A DNA stretch of 21,361 nucleotides, from the IMG/VR virus record IMGVR_UViG_3300013285_000094, positions 1 through 21,361 of that record. One strand, given 5' to 3'. Shown here in pieces: positions 1 through 8,304 of this stretch. The stretch is from a virus. The translations under genes were made by a program, and so were the position numbers. Within the stretch, counting starts at the first letter, position 1. Each line of letters opens with the position of its first letter. The notes below the pieces were generated by a model, which was not told the DNA's origin, made no database searches, and saw nothing but the letters and a program-made list of their open reading frames with translations.

Positions 1-1860
1 ACCAGTAACAAAAGCTCCTTGTTGATTGGTTATTAAAGTAATAGTTCCAGTAGATGCTGGTGTTGCAGAAGTTGCTGAAGTTACGTTGCTATACCCAGAA
101 CCAATAAGTCCTTGGAATCCTTGTACGCCCTGTGAACCAGTTCCTGTAAGACCTTGTGCACCTGTTGTACCTTGTGATCCTATTGTGCCTTGTGTACCTG
201 TTGTGCCTTGTGCACCTGTTGTTCCTTGTGAACCTATTGTACCTTGTGATCCTATTGTGCCTTGTGCACCTGTTGTACCTTGTGATCCTATTGTGCCTTG
301 TGCACCTGTTGTACCTTGTGATCCTATTGCGCCTTGCGTACCTGTTGTACCTTGTGATCCTATTGCGCCTTGCGTACCTGTTGTGCCTTGTGCACCTGTT
401 ATACCTTGTGAACCAGTTATACCTTGTGATCCTATTGCGCCTTGCGTACCTGTTGTACCTTGTAATCCTATTGCGCCTTGCGTACCTGTTGTACCTTGTG
501 ATCCTATTGCGCCTTGCGTACCTGTTGTACCTTGTAATCCTATTGCGCCTTGCGTACCTGTTGTGCCTTGTGCACCTGTTATACCTTGTGAACCAGTTAT
601 ACCTTGTAAGCCTGTTGCGCCTTGCGTACCTGTTGTACCTTGTGCACCTTGTAGTTGTGCGTAACCAAAGCCTTGCACACCTTGAATTCCTTGATTACCT
701 TGTACTCCTTGAATACCTTGATTACCTTGAAATCCTTGTAATCCTTGCGGACCAATTCCTGAAGTTTCAACAAAATTAATGTTATCAGTTCCAATAACAA
801 TATAGCCATCAACTCCACTACCAACATTATTTTGAATCCAACTTGTGTTAGAATTAACACCGCCATATATAACAAATAAATAATCACCATATTCAACTTC
901 GCCAGGTTGAGATTGATCGTAATCTGAAGAACGTGTAAGAATATATGGGTGAGTTGTATCTCCTTGAAATGTAATTGTGTAAATACCATTTTGCCTAGCA
1001 TCTGTTTGATTTTTAACAAGAAAACGATTTCCTGTAGTAAATGAAACACCATCAATAATTCCACGACCATTGGATGGTGCAGTAATTTTTGCACCTACAC
1101 CAGTGCCGCCATCTGGTCCTATAGTACCTGGTGTATAAGTTCCTGTTAAATTTATAAGAGATGCTGACGAAACAGATGCATGTGCATTATTATTTGATGT
1201 GGGTCCTGTTGCACCTTGAATGCCTTGCAATTGTGCGTATCCAAACCCCTGAATACCTTGATTACCCTGTACGCCTTGAACACCCTGTGTTCCTTGAATT
1301 CCATTTGTACCTTGCACACCTTGAGTACCTTGAGTACCTTGCAAACCTTGTAAACCTTGAATGCCTTGCACACCTTGTGTGCCTTGTAAACCTTGAATGC
1401 CTTGCACACCCTGTGTGCCTTGTAAACCTTGAATGCCTTGCACACCCTGTGTGCCTTGTAAACCTTGAATGCCTTGTACACCCTGTGTGCCTTGAGTACC
1501 TTGCAAACCCCGTGTGCCTTGTAAACCTTGAATGCCTTGTACACCTTGTGTGCCTTGAGTACCTTGCAAACCTTGCACACCCTGTGTGCCTTGTAAACCT
1601 TGAATGCCTTGCACACCCTGTGTGCCTTGAGTACCTTGCAAACCTTGCACACCCTGTGTGCCTTGAGTACCTTGCAAACCTTGCACACCCTGTGTGCCTT
1701 GTAAACCTTGAATGCCTTGCACACCCTGTGTGCCTTGTAAACCTTGAATACCTCTTGGACCTTGATATCCAGAAGACGCCAAAGAAACAGAATTAACTGT
1801 TTCTTGAATTGTTATTTGATTATTTATTTGCTGAACGTATATATTATTTGTATCTGTCAT
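1..1860 (-). CDS. Collagen-like phage tail fibre protein (partial, C-terminus off window)
   Basis: The first 620 residues are visible and the gene runs off the left edge without a stop. Residues 1-30 are a short non-repetitive N-terminus. Residues 31 to about 220 are Gly-X-Y repeats, mostly [12 protein letters not shown]. Residues about 221-367 form a globular insert containing [17 protein letters not shown], a motif typical of phage tail and fibre proteins. Residues about 368-584 are a second Gly-X-Y block rich in GTT/GAQ/GSQ, followed by a Ser/Thr-rich linker. Both collagen blocks contain [10 protein letters not shown], so part of the module is duplicated. Proline is rare and Gln/Thr fill the Y position, as expected for collagen that cannot be hydroxylated. 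The ATG overlaps the upstream stop (TAATG), so the gene is probably co-translated with the baseplate-type gene. The likely role is a trimeric receptor-binding fibre or spacer. Its adhesin end is not in view. Confidence 0.88.
   Translation of the reverse strand, partial: MTDTNNIYVQQINNQITIQETVNSVSLASSGYQGPRGIQGLQGTQGVQGIQGLQGTQGVQGLQGTQGTQGVQGLQGTQGTQGVQGIQGLQGTQGVQGLQGTQGTQGVQGIQGLQGTRGLQGTQGTQGVQGIQGLQGTQGVQGIQGLQGTQGVQGIQGLQGTQGVQGIQGLQGLQGTQGTQGVQGTNGIQGTQGVQGVQGNQGIQGFGYAQLQGIQGATGPTSNNNAHASVSSASLINLTGTYTPGTIGPDGGTGVGAKITAPSNGRGIIDGVSFTTGNRFLVKNQTDARQNGIYTITFQGDTTHPYILTRSSDYDQSQPGEVEYGDYLFVIYGGVNSNTSWIQNNVGSGVDGYIVIGTDNINFVETSGIGPQGLQGFQGNQGIQGVQGNQGIQGVQGFGYAQLQGAQGTTGTQGATGLQGITGSQGITGAQGTTGTQGAIGLQGTTGTQGAIGSQGTTGTQGAIGLQGTTGTQGAIGSQGITGSQGITGAQGTTGTQGAIGSQGTTGTQGAIGSQGTTGAQGTIGSQGTTGAQGTIGSQGTIGSQGTTGAQGTTGTQGTIGSQGTTGAQGLTGTGSQGVQGFQGLIGSGYSNVTSATSATPASTGTITLITNQQGAFVTG
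109..759 (-). repeat. Tandem 36-nt repeats, second collagen block
   Basis: This is an imperfect tandem array whose main unit is 36 nt (12 residues, four Gly-X-Y triplets of the type [12 protein letters not shown]). Units differ by single substitutions such as GTG/GCG and GAT/AAT. Repeats of this kind change length by slippage or recombination, so the copy number may vary between isolates or be mis-assembled. Confidence 0.85.
1262..1770 (-). repeat. Tandem 36-nt repeats, first collagen block
   Basis: This is an imperfect tandem array encoding Gly-X-Gln triplets ([12 protein letters not shown] and permutations). The sequence is distinct from the second block although the period is the same 36 nt, so the two arrays probably expanded independently. 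Confidence 0.85.
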
Positions 1861-2204
1861 TATAGTATTACGCTGGCACGAACTTGGAACCAGCCCTGTG
1901 CTAGAGTAGTACGACGGTTTGAAGCATCAATAGAAACTATTTGATATTTAGATTTTGGTAAATTAAAATTAGATGTTTGAGTTGGGGTAAGTTCAATATA
2001 AATTTGACCTGTATTAGTTACTGTAATTCCATTGCCTAAAGAGGCGGTGGCACAAAGAGTCTTCCCGCCTTCTTTATCTCTTACTTCCATAGTAAAATTA
2101 TATCCAGTAAAATTGATTAAATTGCCTGCTGGATCTTTTACGGTAACATAAGTGGACCAAGTATCTCCTTGGATTATATCAAAATTGGTTTCTTGAATTG
2201 ACAC
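1860..2204 (-). CDS. Baseplate/tail protein, BppU N-terminal-like
   Basis: This 114-residue protein has a pattern typical of small phage baseplate or fibre-attachment domains: [17 protein letters not shown], then [14 protein letters not shown], then alternating beta strands ending in a basic GWFQVRA segment. Known relatives of this pattern are BppU-type N-terminal domains that dock receptor-binding proteins on the baseplate. That assignment is by pattern only. The start is a GTG preceded by a GGGGTG stretch. The stop overlaps the ATG of the collagen-like fibre by one base (TAATG), which supports a shared transcript and a joint role in the adsorption apparatus. Confidence 0.65.
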   Translation of the reverse strand: MSIQETNFDIIQGDTWSTYVTVKDPAGNLINFTGYNFTMEVRDKEGGKTLCATASLGNGITVTNTGQIYIELTPTQTSNFNLPKSKYQIVSIDASNRRTTLAQGWFQVRASVIL

Positions 2205-2240
2205 TTAGCACCCCACAAAAATATAAATATTTATATAGAG

Positions 2241-2249
2241 ATTATAGCA
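2241..2249 (-). promoter_or_regulatory. Extended -10 promoter for the tail gene pair
   Basis: On the minus strand this reads TGCTATAAT, a perfect TGn-extended -10, about 40 bases upstream of the GTG start at 2204. There is no clear -35 and no ATGTCAG heptamer. The same AATGCTATA(A/C)T context recurs upstream of the glycosyltransferase gene. The site abuts and slightly enters the non-coding end of nrdJ. Confidence 0.55.
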
Positions 2250-2250
2250 T

Positions 2251-4182
2251 TTAGGCGTTAATATCCACAATCTCGCACTCCCCGCTTACGCAAGCAAGAG
2301 CTTGTGATCCAGTAGTGGAATCTTCTAATTCATACATAGACAATGCAGACCAATTAATAGTTTTTGGCATTTTGAAAACAAGTTCTTCATATTGTTCTTT
2401 AGTAATTTCTTGATATGGAGCCTGCACATACGTATGCTCAGAATATGGCAAAAATGAAATGCCCGAAACTTCATCAAAATGCTTATATACCCATGCCCCG
2501 ACTTCCATCCACTCATCTTCTTTTACAGAAACTGTAATTGAAGGTTTATGTTCGCACCAATGACGTTGATATGTTAACCAAATTTCAAGTTGTTGAATTG
2601 CTGTTAATTTATCTCTTGTTATTGCATGTGATGGAGCTTTTACAGGAAATGAAAATACAGAAGTATCATTTGGCTTCATTACATCATCTTCTGCAGGAAT
2701 ACCTGAATCTTTTAAAAATTGTGTAATGGGATCTTTTTTGTCTCCCCGAACAGTTCTAACATAATAATCAGAATGCCAAGGATGCATTCCTGAAGATACC
2801 CCGACCAATTGAGAAACTGTACCTGATGGCTTAACACAAGTTACTGCTGCTGAGGCGGGAATCCCAATTTTTTCTGCCTCTACAATATTTGTAGTAACTG
2901 CATACTCACGAAGATCATCTAAAACCTCTGCAAGAATTTTTAAATTTTCTTGTCCAGAAAAAAACTTATGGCCAAATTGTCCAGTAAGTGAAACTCCTAA
3001 AAGTCTTTCTTCTTCTGTATTATCTTTCCATATTTTGCGAATATACTTAAAATCTGTAAGTGTTGATTGCCATGTTCCAAGAATTGTAGCAAGACGAACT
3101 TTATTCTTAACATCTTCAACTGTATCTTTTTCACGAAGTACAACTTCTGAAAGGTTACATAATTGATAAGGACGTAAAATAATTTCAGAACAAGGATTTG
3201 TTCCATAATGAATATCTGCACTACGACGTCCATATTTTGCAGCTTGTGCTTGTGCAGCAGCTACATTATAAATTCCTCTTTCGCCAGACTTTGAATCATA
3301 AACAGATTTCCATTCTGCAATAAATTGTTGCATTTCTGGCTTGCGAGAATATGCAACTGAATTATTTGAAAGTGCACGTTGTCCACTCTTTTCCCACCAA
3401 TTACCAGCTTTTGCTTGAGCCATTTCAATATCATTAATATTAGAAAGTGAAATCATTGCAGAGCGACGTACTCCTCCAACAACTACAACTTCACCAATCT
3501 TGCACATAATGTCATGAGCTTCAATTGGTTTAAGATTGCGACCTAATGCACCTTTAAATATTTGAACTGTAAAATCAAAAAGATTAACTAATGGTTGAGG
3601 TCCTGATGATCTTCCACCCATTGTTTTAAGACGTGCACCTGCTGGACGAACTTTGCTAATATCAATTTGAGGAATTTGTCCTGCCCACAATAATGAAAGA
3701 AATTCACGATAAGCTTTTGCCCAACCTTCTTTAGAATCTCCTACATGAACTACAGTACTTGATTTTTCAAGAGTTTCTGGAATGGCGGGTAGTTTATTAA
3801 TATATTTATATTCAACAGAAAATCCAACGCCAGTACCACACATAAGAATATACATTGCTTCATCAAATGAACGAGCATTGTCTACTGGAAGAAATGCACA
3901 ATTATATCCAGAAACATTTTCACGTTCTAATGCAGCACCTGCTGTCATAACAGAACGCATAGATGGCATTACGTTGCGATTAAATACTGCGTCACGAAGT
4001 TCTGTAATAAGCCTATCATCTGGAACGTATCCATGCTTTTCACGTAATTGAATAACCATAAACTTAAAGTAACGGTTTACAGTTTCTCCCCATGTTTCTC
4101 TGCGATTTTCATCTTCTAGCCAACGGGCGTAGCGAGAGAGCGCAATAAAATTTTCATATGGGTTTTCAATTGTGTTAGACAT
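2251..4182 (-). CDS. nrdJ: Class II (adenosylcobalamin-dependent) ribonucleoside-triphosphate reductase
   Basis: This enzyme reduces ribonucleotides to deoxyribonucleotides for phage DNA synthesis, using coenzyme B12 to generate the active-site thiyl radical. The 643 residues carry the complete catalytic set: Cys95 in SGYNCAFLPVDN, the loop N329-P-C331-S-E333, Cys342 eleven residues later, and a C-terminal redox pair C631-VSGE-C636. This spacing matches the monomeric Lactobacillus leichmannii enzyme (C119, C408/E410, C419, C731/C736), which is about 95 residues longer. ARSFDEAMYILMCGTGVGFS is also typical. The ATG start has AGGAG five bases upstream. No small subunit or activase gene is needed or seen. 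The gene stands between tail and glycosyltransferase genes on the minus strand, with its own extended -10. Confidence 0.93.
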   Translation of the reverse strand: MSNTIENPYENFIALSRYARWLEDENRRETWGETVNRYFKFMVIQLREKHGYVPDDRLITELRDAVFNRNVMPSMRSVMTAGAALERENVSGYNCAFLPVDNARSFDEAMYILMCGTGVGFSVEYKYINKLPAIPETLEKSSTVVHVGDSKEGWAKAYREFLSLLWAGQIPQIDISKVRPAGARLKTMGGRSSGPQPLVNLFDFTVQIFKGALGRNLKPIEAHDIMCKIGEVVVVGGVRRSAMISLSNINDIEMAQAKAGNWWEKSGQRALSNNSVAYSRKPEMQQFIAEWKSVYDSKSGERGIYNVAAAQAQAAKYGRRSADIHYGTNPCSEIILRPYQLCNLSEVVLREKDTVEDVKNKVRLATILGTWQSTLTDFKYIRKIWKDNTEEERLLGVSLTGQFGHKFFSGQENLKILAEVLDDLREYAVTTNIVEAEKIGIPASAAVTCVKPSGTVSQLVGVSSGMHPWHSDYYVRTVRGDKKDPITQFLKDSGIPAEDDVMKPNDTSVFSFPVKAPSHAITRDKLTAIQQLEIWLTYQRHWCEHKPSITVSVKEDEWMEVGAWVYKHFDEVSGISFLPYSEHTYVQAPYQEITKEQYEELVFKMPKTINWSALSMYELEDSTTGSQALACVSGECEIVDINA

Positions 4183-4215
4183 TTTACTCCTAGATAGATT
4201 TGAATTAAGAACTTA

Positions 4216-4224
4216 AGTGTACCA
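4216..4224 (-). promoter_or_regulatory. Probable extended -10 promoter of nrdJ
   Basis: On the minus strand this reads TGGTACACT, a TGn-extended -10 about 34 bases upstream of the nrdJ ATG. The surrounding TAGCCA...ACTTA context resembles that of the glycosyltransferase promoter at 5271-5279. No heptamer and no good -35 are seen. Confidence 0.45.
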
Positions 4225-4249
4225 TACTGGCTATTTTAAAATCAAGATT

Positions 4250-5248
4250 TTATAAATTTTGATAAATTTCTTTTAATCTTTGAACGGCGGGATTAGTAAC
4301 TTTATTCCAGTTATAATCTTTGTGAATTAAGAATGCATTTTTGTAAGCTAAATCACTATACTTAGAATAATTCTCAGTTAAATCTTTCATATAAAACATC
4401 AGTTGATCAAAGTCTGCCTTATACATATTTCCAGGATGCAGTGTTGGCCAAGGGGATGGAATTAATTCTGAATTTAATGGACATGTAATATATCTACTAT
4501 ATGGAGCCCATGCTTCTGTGCAAATTGTTGGAATACCTTTAGCCATTGCTTGAAAAGGATTTAATCCAAATCCCTCCCCCCATGAAGGATATACAAAAAC
4601 ATCACACAAATCATATAGACCATTCATTTGCTCTACTGTAAGCATTCCTTCAATAGTTTTAATATTTTTATAAAATGCTCCAGGAGATCCTTGAATTTTT
4701 CCAGTAACTGGATCAAAAACTCTAGTTGTGTTCATTCTTGTACATTTTAAAATTAATTCGTAATTTGGATCATTACCAAAAGTTCTAATAAAAGCATCTA
4801 CAACTCTTTGAGCATCTTTTCTGTAATAGGGTTCGCCAATATGTAAAAATCTAAATGGGCGGGAAGAATTAATATTTCTTTTTAAAGGTATCCAATCATC
4901 TTCAATACCATGCTCATATACAAATACGGGTTTTGAAGTAAAGTTTTTTAAAACTTCAGCACACCATGGAGAAGTTGTCCATAATTCATCTATGCCATTA
5001 AGAAGATTTGGTTTCCAAGCATCTGGAATTTCTGTAGATTCCCAAGGACTATATCCAATTTTATATTGAGCCTTGCCAAATCTATACATTTGAGGTTGAA
5101 TAAATGAAATTCCAATTTTAGCTTTGGGGGACCCAATAAGACATTCTACACCTTGTTTTTTAAAAGCTTGAAAAATTTGCCAGGAAGCTTCTCCATAACC
5201 AACTTGTCTATCCATATATTCTGGAGCACCAGTAAATGAAACTTTCAA
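4250..5248 (-). CDS. GT4-family glycosyltransferase
   Basis: This 332-residue GT-B glycosyltransferase resembles group 1/GT4 enzymes, which transfer a sugar from an NDP-sugar to an acceptor. Visible marks are the N-terminal GAPEYMDRQVGYGEAS segment, FLHIGEPYYRKD at about 134-145 (start of the donor-binding domain), and DVFVYPSWGEGFGLNPFQAMAKG at about 216-238. In the usual E-x7-E motif, E225 is kept but the second Glu is Gln233, which is unusual and may affect donor choice or activity. The start is TTG, supported by GGAAGG seven bases upstream. An ATG would lie inside conserved sequence. Phage enzymes of this kind modify phage DNA, virion proteins or host surface glycans. The acceptor cannot be told from sequence. 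Confidence 0.85.
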   Translation of the reverse strand: MKVSFTGAPEYMDRQVGYGEASWQIFQAFKKQGVECLIGSPKAKIGISFIQPQMYRFGKAQYKIGYSPWESTEIPDAWKPNLLNGIDELWTTSPWCAEVLKNFTSKPVFVYEHGIEDDWIPLKRNINSSRPFRFLHIGEPYYRKDAQRVVDAFIRTFGNDPNYELILKCTRMNTTRVFDPVTGKIQGSPGAFYKNIKTIEGMLTVEQMNGLYDLCDVFVYPSWGEGFGLNPFQAMAKGIPTICTEAWAPYSRYITCPLNSELIPSPWPTLHPGNMYKADFDQLMFYMKDLTENYSKYSDLAYKNAFLIHKDYNWNKVTNPAVQRLKEIYQNL

Positions 5249-5270
5249 TTAAAACCTTCCGACAAAACTA

Positions 5271-5279
5271 AGTATAGCA
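5271..5279 (-). promoter_or_regulatory. Extended -10 promoter of the GT4 gene
   Basis: On the minus strand this reads TGCTATACT, about 23 bases upstream of the TTG start at 5248. It is a strong extended -10 without a recognisable -35 or ATGTCAG heptamer. Confidence 0.5.
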
Positions 5280-5525
5280 TTTTGGCTATATAATTATATT
5301 TTATATATATTAAATTTATTTTAAATGATTATTTCCTGCAATTAAAGATTTTAGGCAAAGCCCCTCTTACTCCCCATTTTAAAAAATCTAAAAAAGGAGA
5401 TAAGAAGAACTTTACCGAAGCTAAATCAGGAATTATTTCCTTTATTATGAGTTCCAGTAAAAAGCCCCCACAAACCTATCCTGATTGTATCACAACGATT
5501 TATTGTTGTCTATTAAGCGAAAGGA

Positions 5526-5554
5526 TTGACATGAATTTTGATCAATGGTACTAT
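5526..5554 (+). promoter_or_regulatory. Sigma70-type promoter of the lysis-like operon
   Basis: TTGACA at 5526-5531 and TACTAT at 5549-5554 are separated by exactly 17 bp. Transcription should begin near 5561, giving a leader of about 25 nt with AGGAGG. The ATGTCAG heptamer is absent, unlike the accessory cassettes downstream. Confidence 0.7.
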
Positions 5555-5585
5555 TAAACCCTACTCTTTACCCCAGGAGGTACAT

Positions 5586-6257
5586 ATGAATAATATGAAC
5601 AAAGCAAGGATAAGAACAGTATGGACTATGATTAGTGTGAGCATTCTCACATTAATGTTTGGATTAGATTCCGAAGCAGCCCATGCGCTAACAGCACCAA
5701 CTATATCGTACAGCAGCGATGTATTGTATATTAATAAATATATGAACTTGGTTACTATCAAGAACGCTATAAATATTGATATCAGTAAAAAGAAGAATAT
5801 GTTTTATCATGTACGTGATTTAACAACTCGTTCAACTTTTACAATGCCCTCATATAGCATAAAGCTAAATCTAAAACAAAGAGTAGACAACAGGGTAATA
5901 ATTTCAAGATTGGCAAATGCTATCTTGGAACAAGAAACAGGTGGCGTGGGTTCTTATACACGCAAATCTTATTCCAGCAGTGCATGTGGAGCTTTTCAAT
6001 ACATGTCTGTAACGTGGAACAATTATATGGGATATAAAAGTGCATGTCAAGCACCAGAATGGGTACAGGATTTAAGAATGACTAGTGAACTAAAATCATC
6101 TTATTCTAAATATGGATCTTGGACTAAAGCGGTAGCAGCACATTTATCACCAGCAAGGGCAGGGAATCCAAAAACTTGGCATAAGCCACTTCCAGGAAAC
6201 CCTACAGTGTTCCAATACGTCTCATCTGTATTTCAGAAGGCGAACATAGCACTCTGA
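5586..6257 (+). CDS. Exported lytic transglycosylase/lysozyme-like enzyme
   Basis: This 223-residue protein probably cleaves peptidoglycan glycan strands. Residues 1 to about 34 look like a signal peptide: basic NKARIR, hydrophobic VWTMISVSILTLMFG, then EAAHA as cleavage region. Residues about 100-220 resemble SLT/Rpf-type lysozyme folds: AILEQETGG with E117 (or E115) as candidate catalytic acid, then CGAFQYMSVTWNNY. Two Cys (134 and 154) could form a disulfide outside the cell. The ATG at 5586 is chosen because AGGAGG lies five bases upstream. An in-frame TTG further upstream overlaps the promoter. It could be the phage endolysin, with export by the Sec pathway, or a cell-wall enzyme used during infection. 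The stop overlaps the next ATG by one base. Confidence 0.75.
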   Translation: MNNMNKARIRTVWTMISVSILTLMFGLDSEAAHALTAPTISYSSDVLYINKYMNLVTIKNAINIDISKKKNMFYHVRDLTTRSTFTMPSYSIKLNLKQRVDNRVIISRLANAILEQETGGVGSYTRKSYSSSACGAFQYMSVTWNNYMGYKSACQAPEWVQDLRMTSELKSSYSKYGSWTKAVAAHLSPARAGNPKTWHKPLPGNPTVFQYVSSVFQKANIAL

Positions 6258-6487
6258 TGAAAATTCAAGTTTTTTCAGAGTATTATAATTTAGCACAGGC
6301 GGGTAGGGTAAAACCTCTCGCCTGTCCTAATCATGAAAGTGATTATGATATAGGCGAAGTAATATATTGGCTTAATCACAAAGAAGAAAATGATAAAATA
6401 GTGTTATACTGTACAGCATGTGGGTATAAACAATTTGTTGGCCTACAACTTTATGAAAATGTTTTAAGGGAGATAACAAATGCCTAA
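6257..6487 (+). CDS. Small protein with zinc-ribbon-like cysteines
   Basis: This 76-residue protein is of unknown function. Two pairs of possible metal ligands are visible: CPNH in the first third and CTAC near residue 54, followed by GYKQFVG. This looks like a small zinc ribbon. It has no membrane segment, so it is not an obvious holin despite its place after the exported transglycosylase. Its ATG overlaps the preceding TGA by one base and its end overlaps the next gene, indicating a tightly coupled operon. Confidence 0.7.
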   Translation: MKIQVFSEYYNLAQAGRVKPLACPNHESDYDIGEVIYWLNHKEENDKIVLYCTACGYKQFVGLQLYENVLREITNA

Positions 6488-6953
6488 TATTGGTGATTAT
6501 TTTGTAGTTCATACAACTGGCTGGGCTGCAAGATTAATTCAATTTGGTACCCGCTCAAAATGGAATCATGCTGGAATCTATATTGGCAATGATCAAGTAA
6601 TTGAGGCTCGTCCGACAGGAGTATCAATTCGTTCAATTCATGAATATGATCATTTTCCTATTATGTGGAGCAATGAGCCGTTGACAGAAACAGAACGTAA
6701 CAATCTTGTAGAATTTGTAAAAAATTTTGAAAATGATGGGTATGGAATAGGTTCAATTATTGCATTAGGATTTAAATGTCTTGGACTTTCTATATTTCCT
6801 GCAAACTGGTTGGCAATTCATGAAAAAAAAGTTATTTGTTCACAATTAGTAGCTTGGTCATATTCTCATGTTAAGATTAAACTTGTAAAGAAACCACACG
6901 CTCTTGTGACTCCCGCTGATCTAGCAAAACGACTATTAAATGATAGCCACTGA
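6480..6953 (+). CDS. YiiX/YebB-like NlpC/P60-superfamily protein
   Basis: This 157-residue protein has the signature of the circularly permuted papain-like NlpC/P60 group. It begins with GDYFVVHTTGWAARLIQ, then WNHAGIYIG with candidate catalytic His30, Glu42 in VIEARPTGV, and Cys120 in VICSQLVAWSY. Members cleave amide or peptide bonds, in several cases in the cell wall, but YiiX-like members may act on lipids or other amides. No signal peptide is seen, so it would act in the cytoplasm or be released at lysis. The start lies within the end of the previous gene, and GGGAGA a few bases upstream serves as ribosome binding site. Confidence 0.75.
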   Translation: MPNIGDYFVVHTTGWAARLIQFGTRSKWNHAGIYIGNDQVIEARPTGVSIRSIHEYDHFPIMWSNEPLTETERNNLVEFVKNFENDGYGIGSIIALGFKCLGLSIFPANWLAIHEKKVICSQLVAWSYSHVKIKLVKKPHALVTPADLAKRLLNDSH

Positions 6954-7812
6954 GTGCTATAAGGAAAAAGGTTATTTTCCAATATCTTTTAGTTATCCTA
7001 AAAACCCATATTTATATTTAAAAAACAAACTAGTTGCAGATATAGTCCCTGGAAATAAAAATACATACAAATTTGATAATGAAAGCAATTATCTCAAAGA
7101 ATACGAAAAATCTTATTACGGAATTACAAACAAAAAAGCGGGGTGGGATTGTTTTCGCCATTTAGAAATAATGGTATCTGGAGCAATGCCACTTATGAGT
7201 GATTCATCTCTCATACCAAAATACACAATGACTCATCACCTTAAAGATTTATATGTAGATATATATGACCGTTTTCAGAGGACGAATGAGGCGCCGTCAG
7301 TAGAAGAAAGACAATTAATCTCTGCTAATTTTATTAATAATCTTACATGTAGAGCAATGACAAAATATATTCTTAATATGGCGGGCATTGAGCCGAAAAG
7401 GGTTTTATTCATAGATAAATCACTTCCTCAAAAAGAAGACTATCTTAGCATGTTAACTTTAATTGGACTTAAACAAATATTTGGAAAAAACTGCGTAGAG
7501 TCCTTTATAACGCCCTACCTATATGACAGCTACACCTTAGACCCAAAAGGGCTTTACGGGCTAGGATTTGGCTATTCTCGGATACTCCCAGCAAAAGACA
7601 TAAGCGGGTTGAAAACGCTGGAAGATATAAAAGATTTTGATTTAGTTGTTATAGGAGATTTAAGAAAAAACAGGGATTTAATAGATACTGTAGAAAAATC
7701 AGGGGTTCCATTTGTATCTATATATACAGAAGATTTTGCTCCACATGAATTAGGACATGAACAATTAATTCATAATACATCTGGCATAACATTTGTTAGA
7801 GAGATACATTAA
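6940..7812 (+). CDS. Glycosyltransferase/exostosin-like protein
   Basis: This 290-residue protein overlaps the previous gene by 14 bases. The segment KKAGWDCFRHLEIMVSGAMP followed by LMSDSSLIPKYTM (about residues 65-97) resembles the donor-binding signature of exostosin-like and related viral glycosyltransferases (GWDCxRHxEIxxxGxxP). The second half begins a new alpha/beta unit at PKRVLFIDKSLPQKEDY. I call it glycosyltransferase-like on that motif alone. The acceptor is unknown. With the GT4 gene at 4250-5248 it would be the second sugar-transfer enzyme of the window. No clear Shine-Dalgarno precedes the ATG, so translation probably depends on coupling. Confidence 0.5.
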   Translation: MIATECYKEKGYFPISFSYPKNPYLYLKNKLVADIVPGNKNTYKFDNESNYLKEYEKSYYGITNKKAGWDCFRHLEIMVSGAMPLMSDSSLIPKYTMTHHLKDLYVDIYDRFQRTNEAPSVEERQLISANFINNLTCRAMTKYILNMAGIEPKRVLFIDKSLPQKEDYLSMLTLIGLKQIFGKNCVESFITPYLYDSYTLDPKGLYGLGFGYSRILPAKDISGLKTLEDIKDFDLVVIGDLRKNRDLIDTVEKSGVPFVSIYTEDFAPHELGHEQLIHNTSGITFVREIH

Positions 7813-8084
7813 TGGCAAAAGTATGGATTGAGCGGGCGTACATTGAGCCGTTCGGAGAAGAAGAACAAGACAATTTCACAATATTGATCCATATTAAAGA
7901 AACTGATAGTGATGGGAAAATTGATCACATATATGCTGGAAAAGTAGATATAGACAAACCCATAAAATGGCTGTATACTGATAACGCCGAAAATGGAGAT
8001 TTAGTTATTAACAATTCGGCGGGAATGGAAGCCAATAAATGGGACCATATAACCAAAGAGATACTAGGAGAAGTAAATGGATGA
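7812..8084 (+). CDS. Hypothetical protein, 90 aa
   Basis: I do not recognise this protein. It is acidic, with a predicted beta-rich pattern (FTILIHIKETDSDGKIDHIYAGKVDID). Its ATG overlaps the upstream TAA (TAATG). Its place in the operon between the glycosyltransferase-like gene and two unknowns gives no clear role. Confidence 0.75.
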   Translation: MAKVWIERAYIEPFGEEEQDNFTILIHIKETDSDGKIDHIYAGKVDIDKPIKWLYTDNAENGDLVINNSAGMEANKWDHITKEILGEVNG

Positions 8085-8304
8085 TATAAAGCCTATAGTG
8101 GAGAATATAAGAGAATTGCTAGGGGCAATATTTATACAGGAACAACGTAATTATGATATGTTGTCCATTATTGCTGATAAGCTAGGTGCTGATAGCGTAG
8201 GATTAACTAAATTGCACGAATCTGGACAGATTCTAGCTCCCGCCCCGTCCTTTATATTTGAAGAAGAAGACAATCCACAAGTGGATACACTTTTTGATGA
8301 ATAA
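8077..8304 (+). CDS. Hypothetical acidic protein, 75 aa
   Basis: This is an unrecognised helical protein (IKPIVENIRELLGAIFIQEQRNYDMLSIIADKLG) with an acidic tail FEEEDNPQVDTLFDE. The ATG has AGGAG seven bases upstream, inside the end of the previous gene. It overlaps the next gene by 8 bases (ATGAATAA). The helical body could be an oligomerisation or adaptor segment. Confidence 0.7.
   Translation: MDDIKPIVENIRELLGAIFIQEQRNYDMLSIIADKLGADSVGLTKLHESGQILAPAPSFIFEEEDNPQVDTLFDE

Larger units (their letters stand above)
5249..5585 (+). other. Divergent intergenic region
   Basis: This is the 337-base divide between the minus-strand and plus-strand blocks. It holds the minus-strand promoter at 5271-5279, an AT-rich tract at 5280-5340, an 8-bp inverted repeat AATCAGGA (5424-5431) / TCCTGATT (5479-5486) and the plus-strand promoter at 5526-5554. 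No coding potential is supported. The inverted repeat lies upstream of the plus promoter, so it is more likely DNA-level or part of a longer unseen transcript. Confidence 0.6.

Noticed and set aside
109-1770. Short tandem repeats as a possible CRISPR array
   Set aside because: The repeats are contiguous 36-nt coding units with no unique spacers.
26-1796. Long plus-strand open frames rich in Pro/Cys or Leu across the collagen gene
   Set aside because: They are antisense shadows of the Gly-X-Y repeats. The minus-strand frame is continuous from 1860 to 1 and makes sense throughout.
2997-3233. Second minus-strand frame inside nrdJ
   Set aside because: It is a frame shadow. The nrdJ frame carries all catalytic residues without a break.
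5341-5525. A c-di-AMP or other riboswitch upstream of the exported transglycosylase
   Set aside because: No core motif of a known riboswitch is visible and the 8-bp inverted repeat lies upstream of the promoter at 5526, so it would not be in the mRNA leader.
5538-5585. Upstream TTG start extending the transglycosylase by 16 residues
   Set aside because: It lies within the promoter. The ATG at 5586 has AGGAGG at ideal spacing and begins a good signal peptide.
8258-8296. Upstream TTG start for the 262-residue protein
   Set aside because: No ribosome binding site. The ATG at 8297 overlaps the previous stop in the usual way of this operon.
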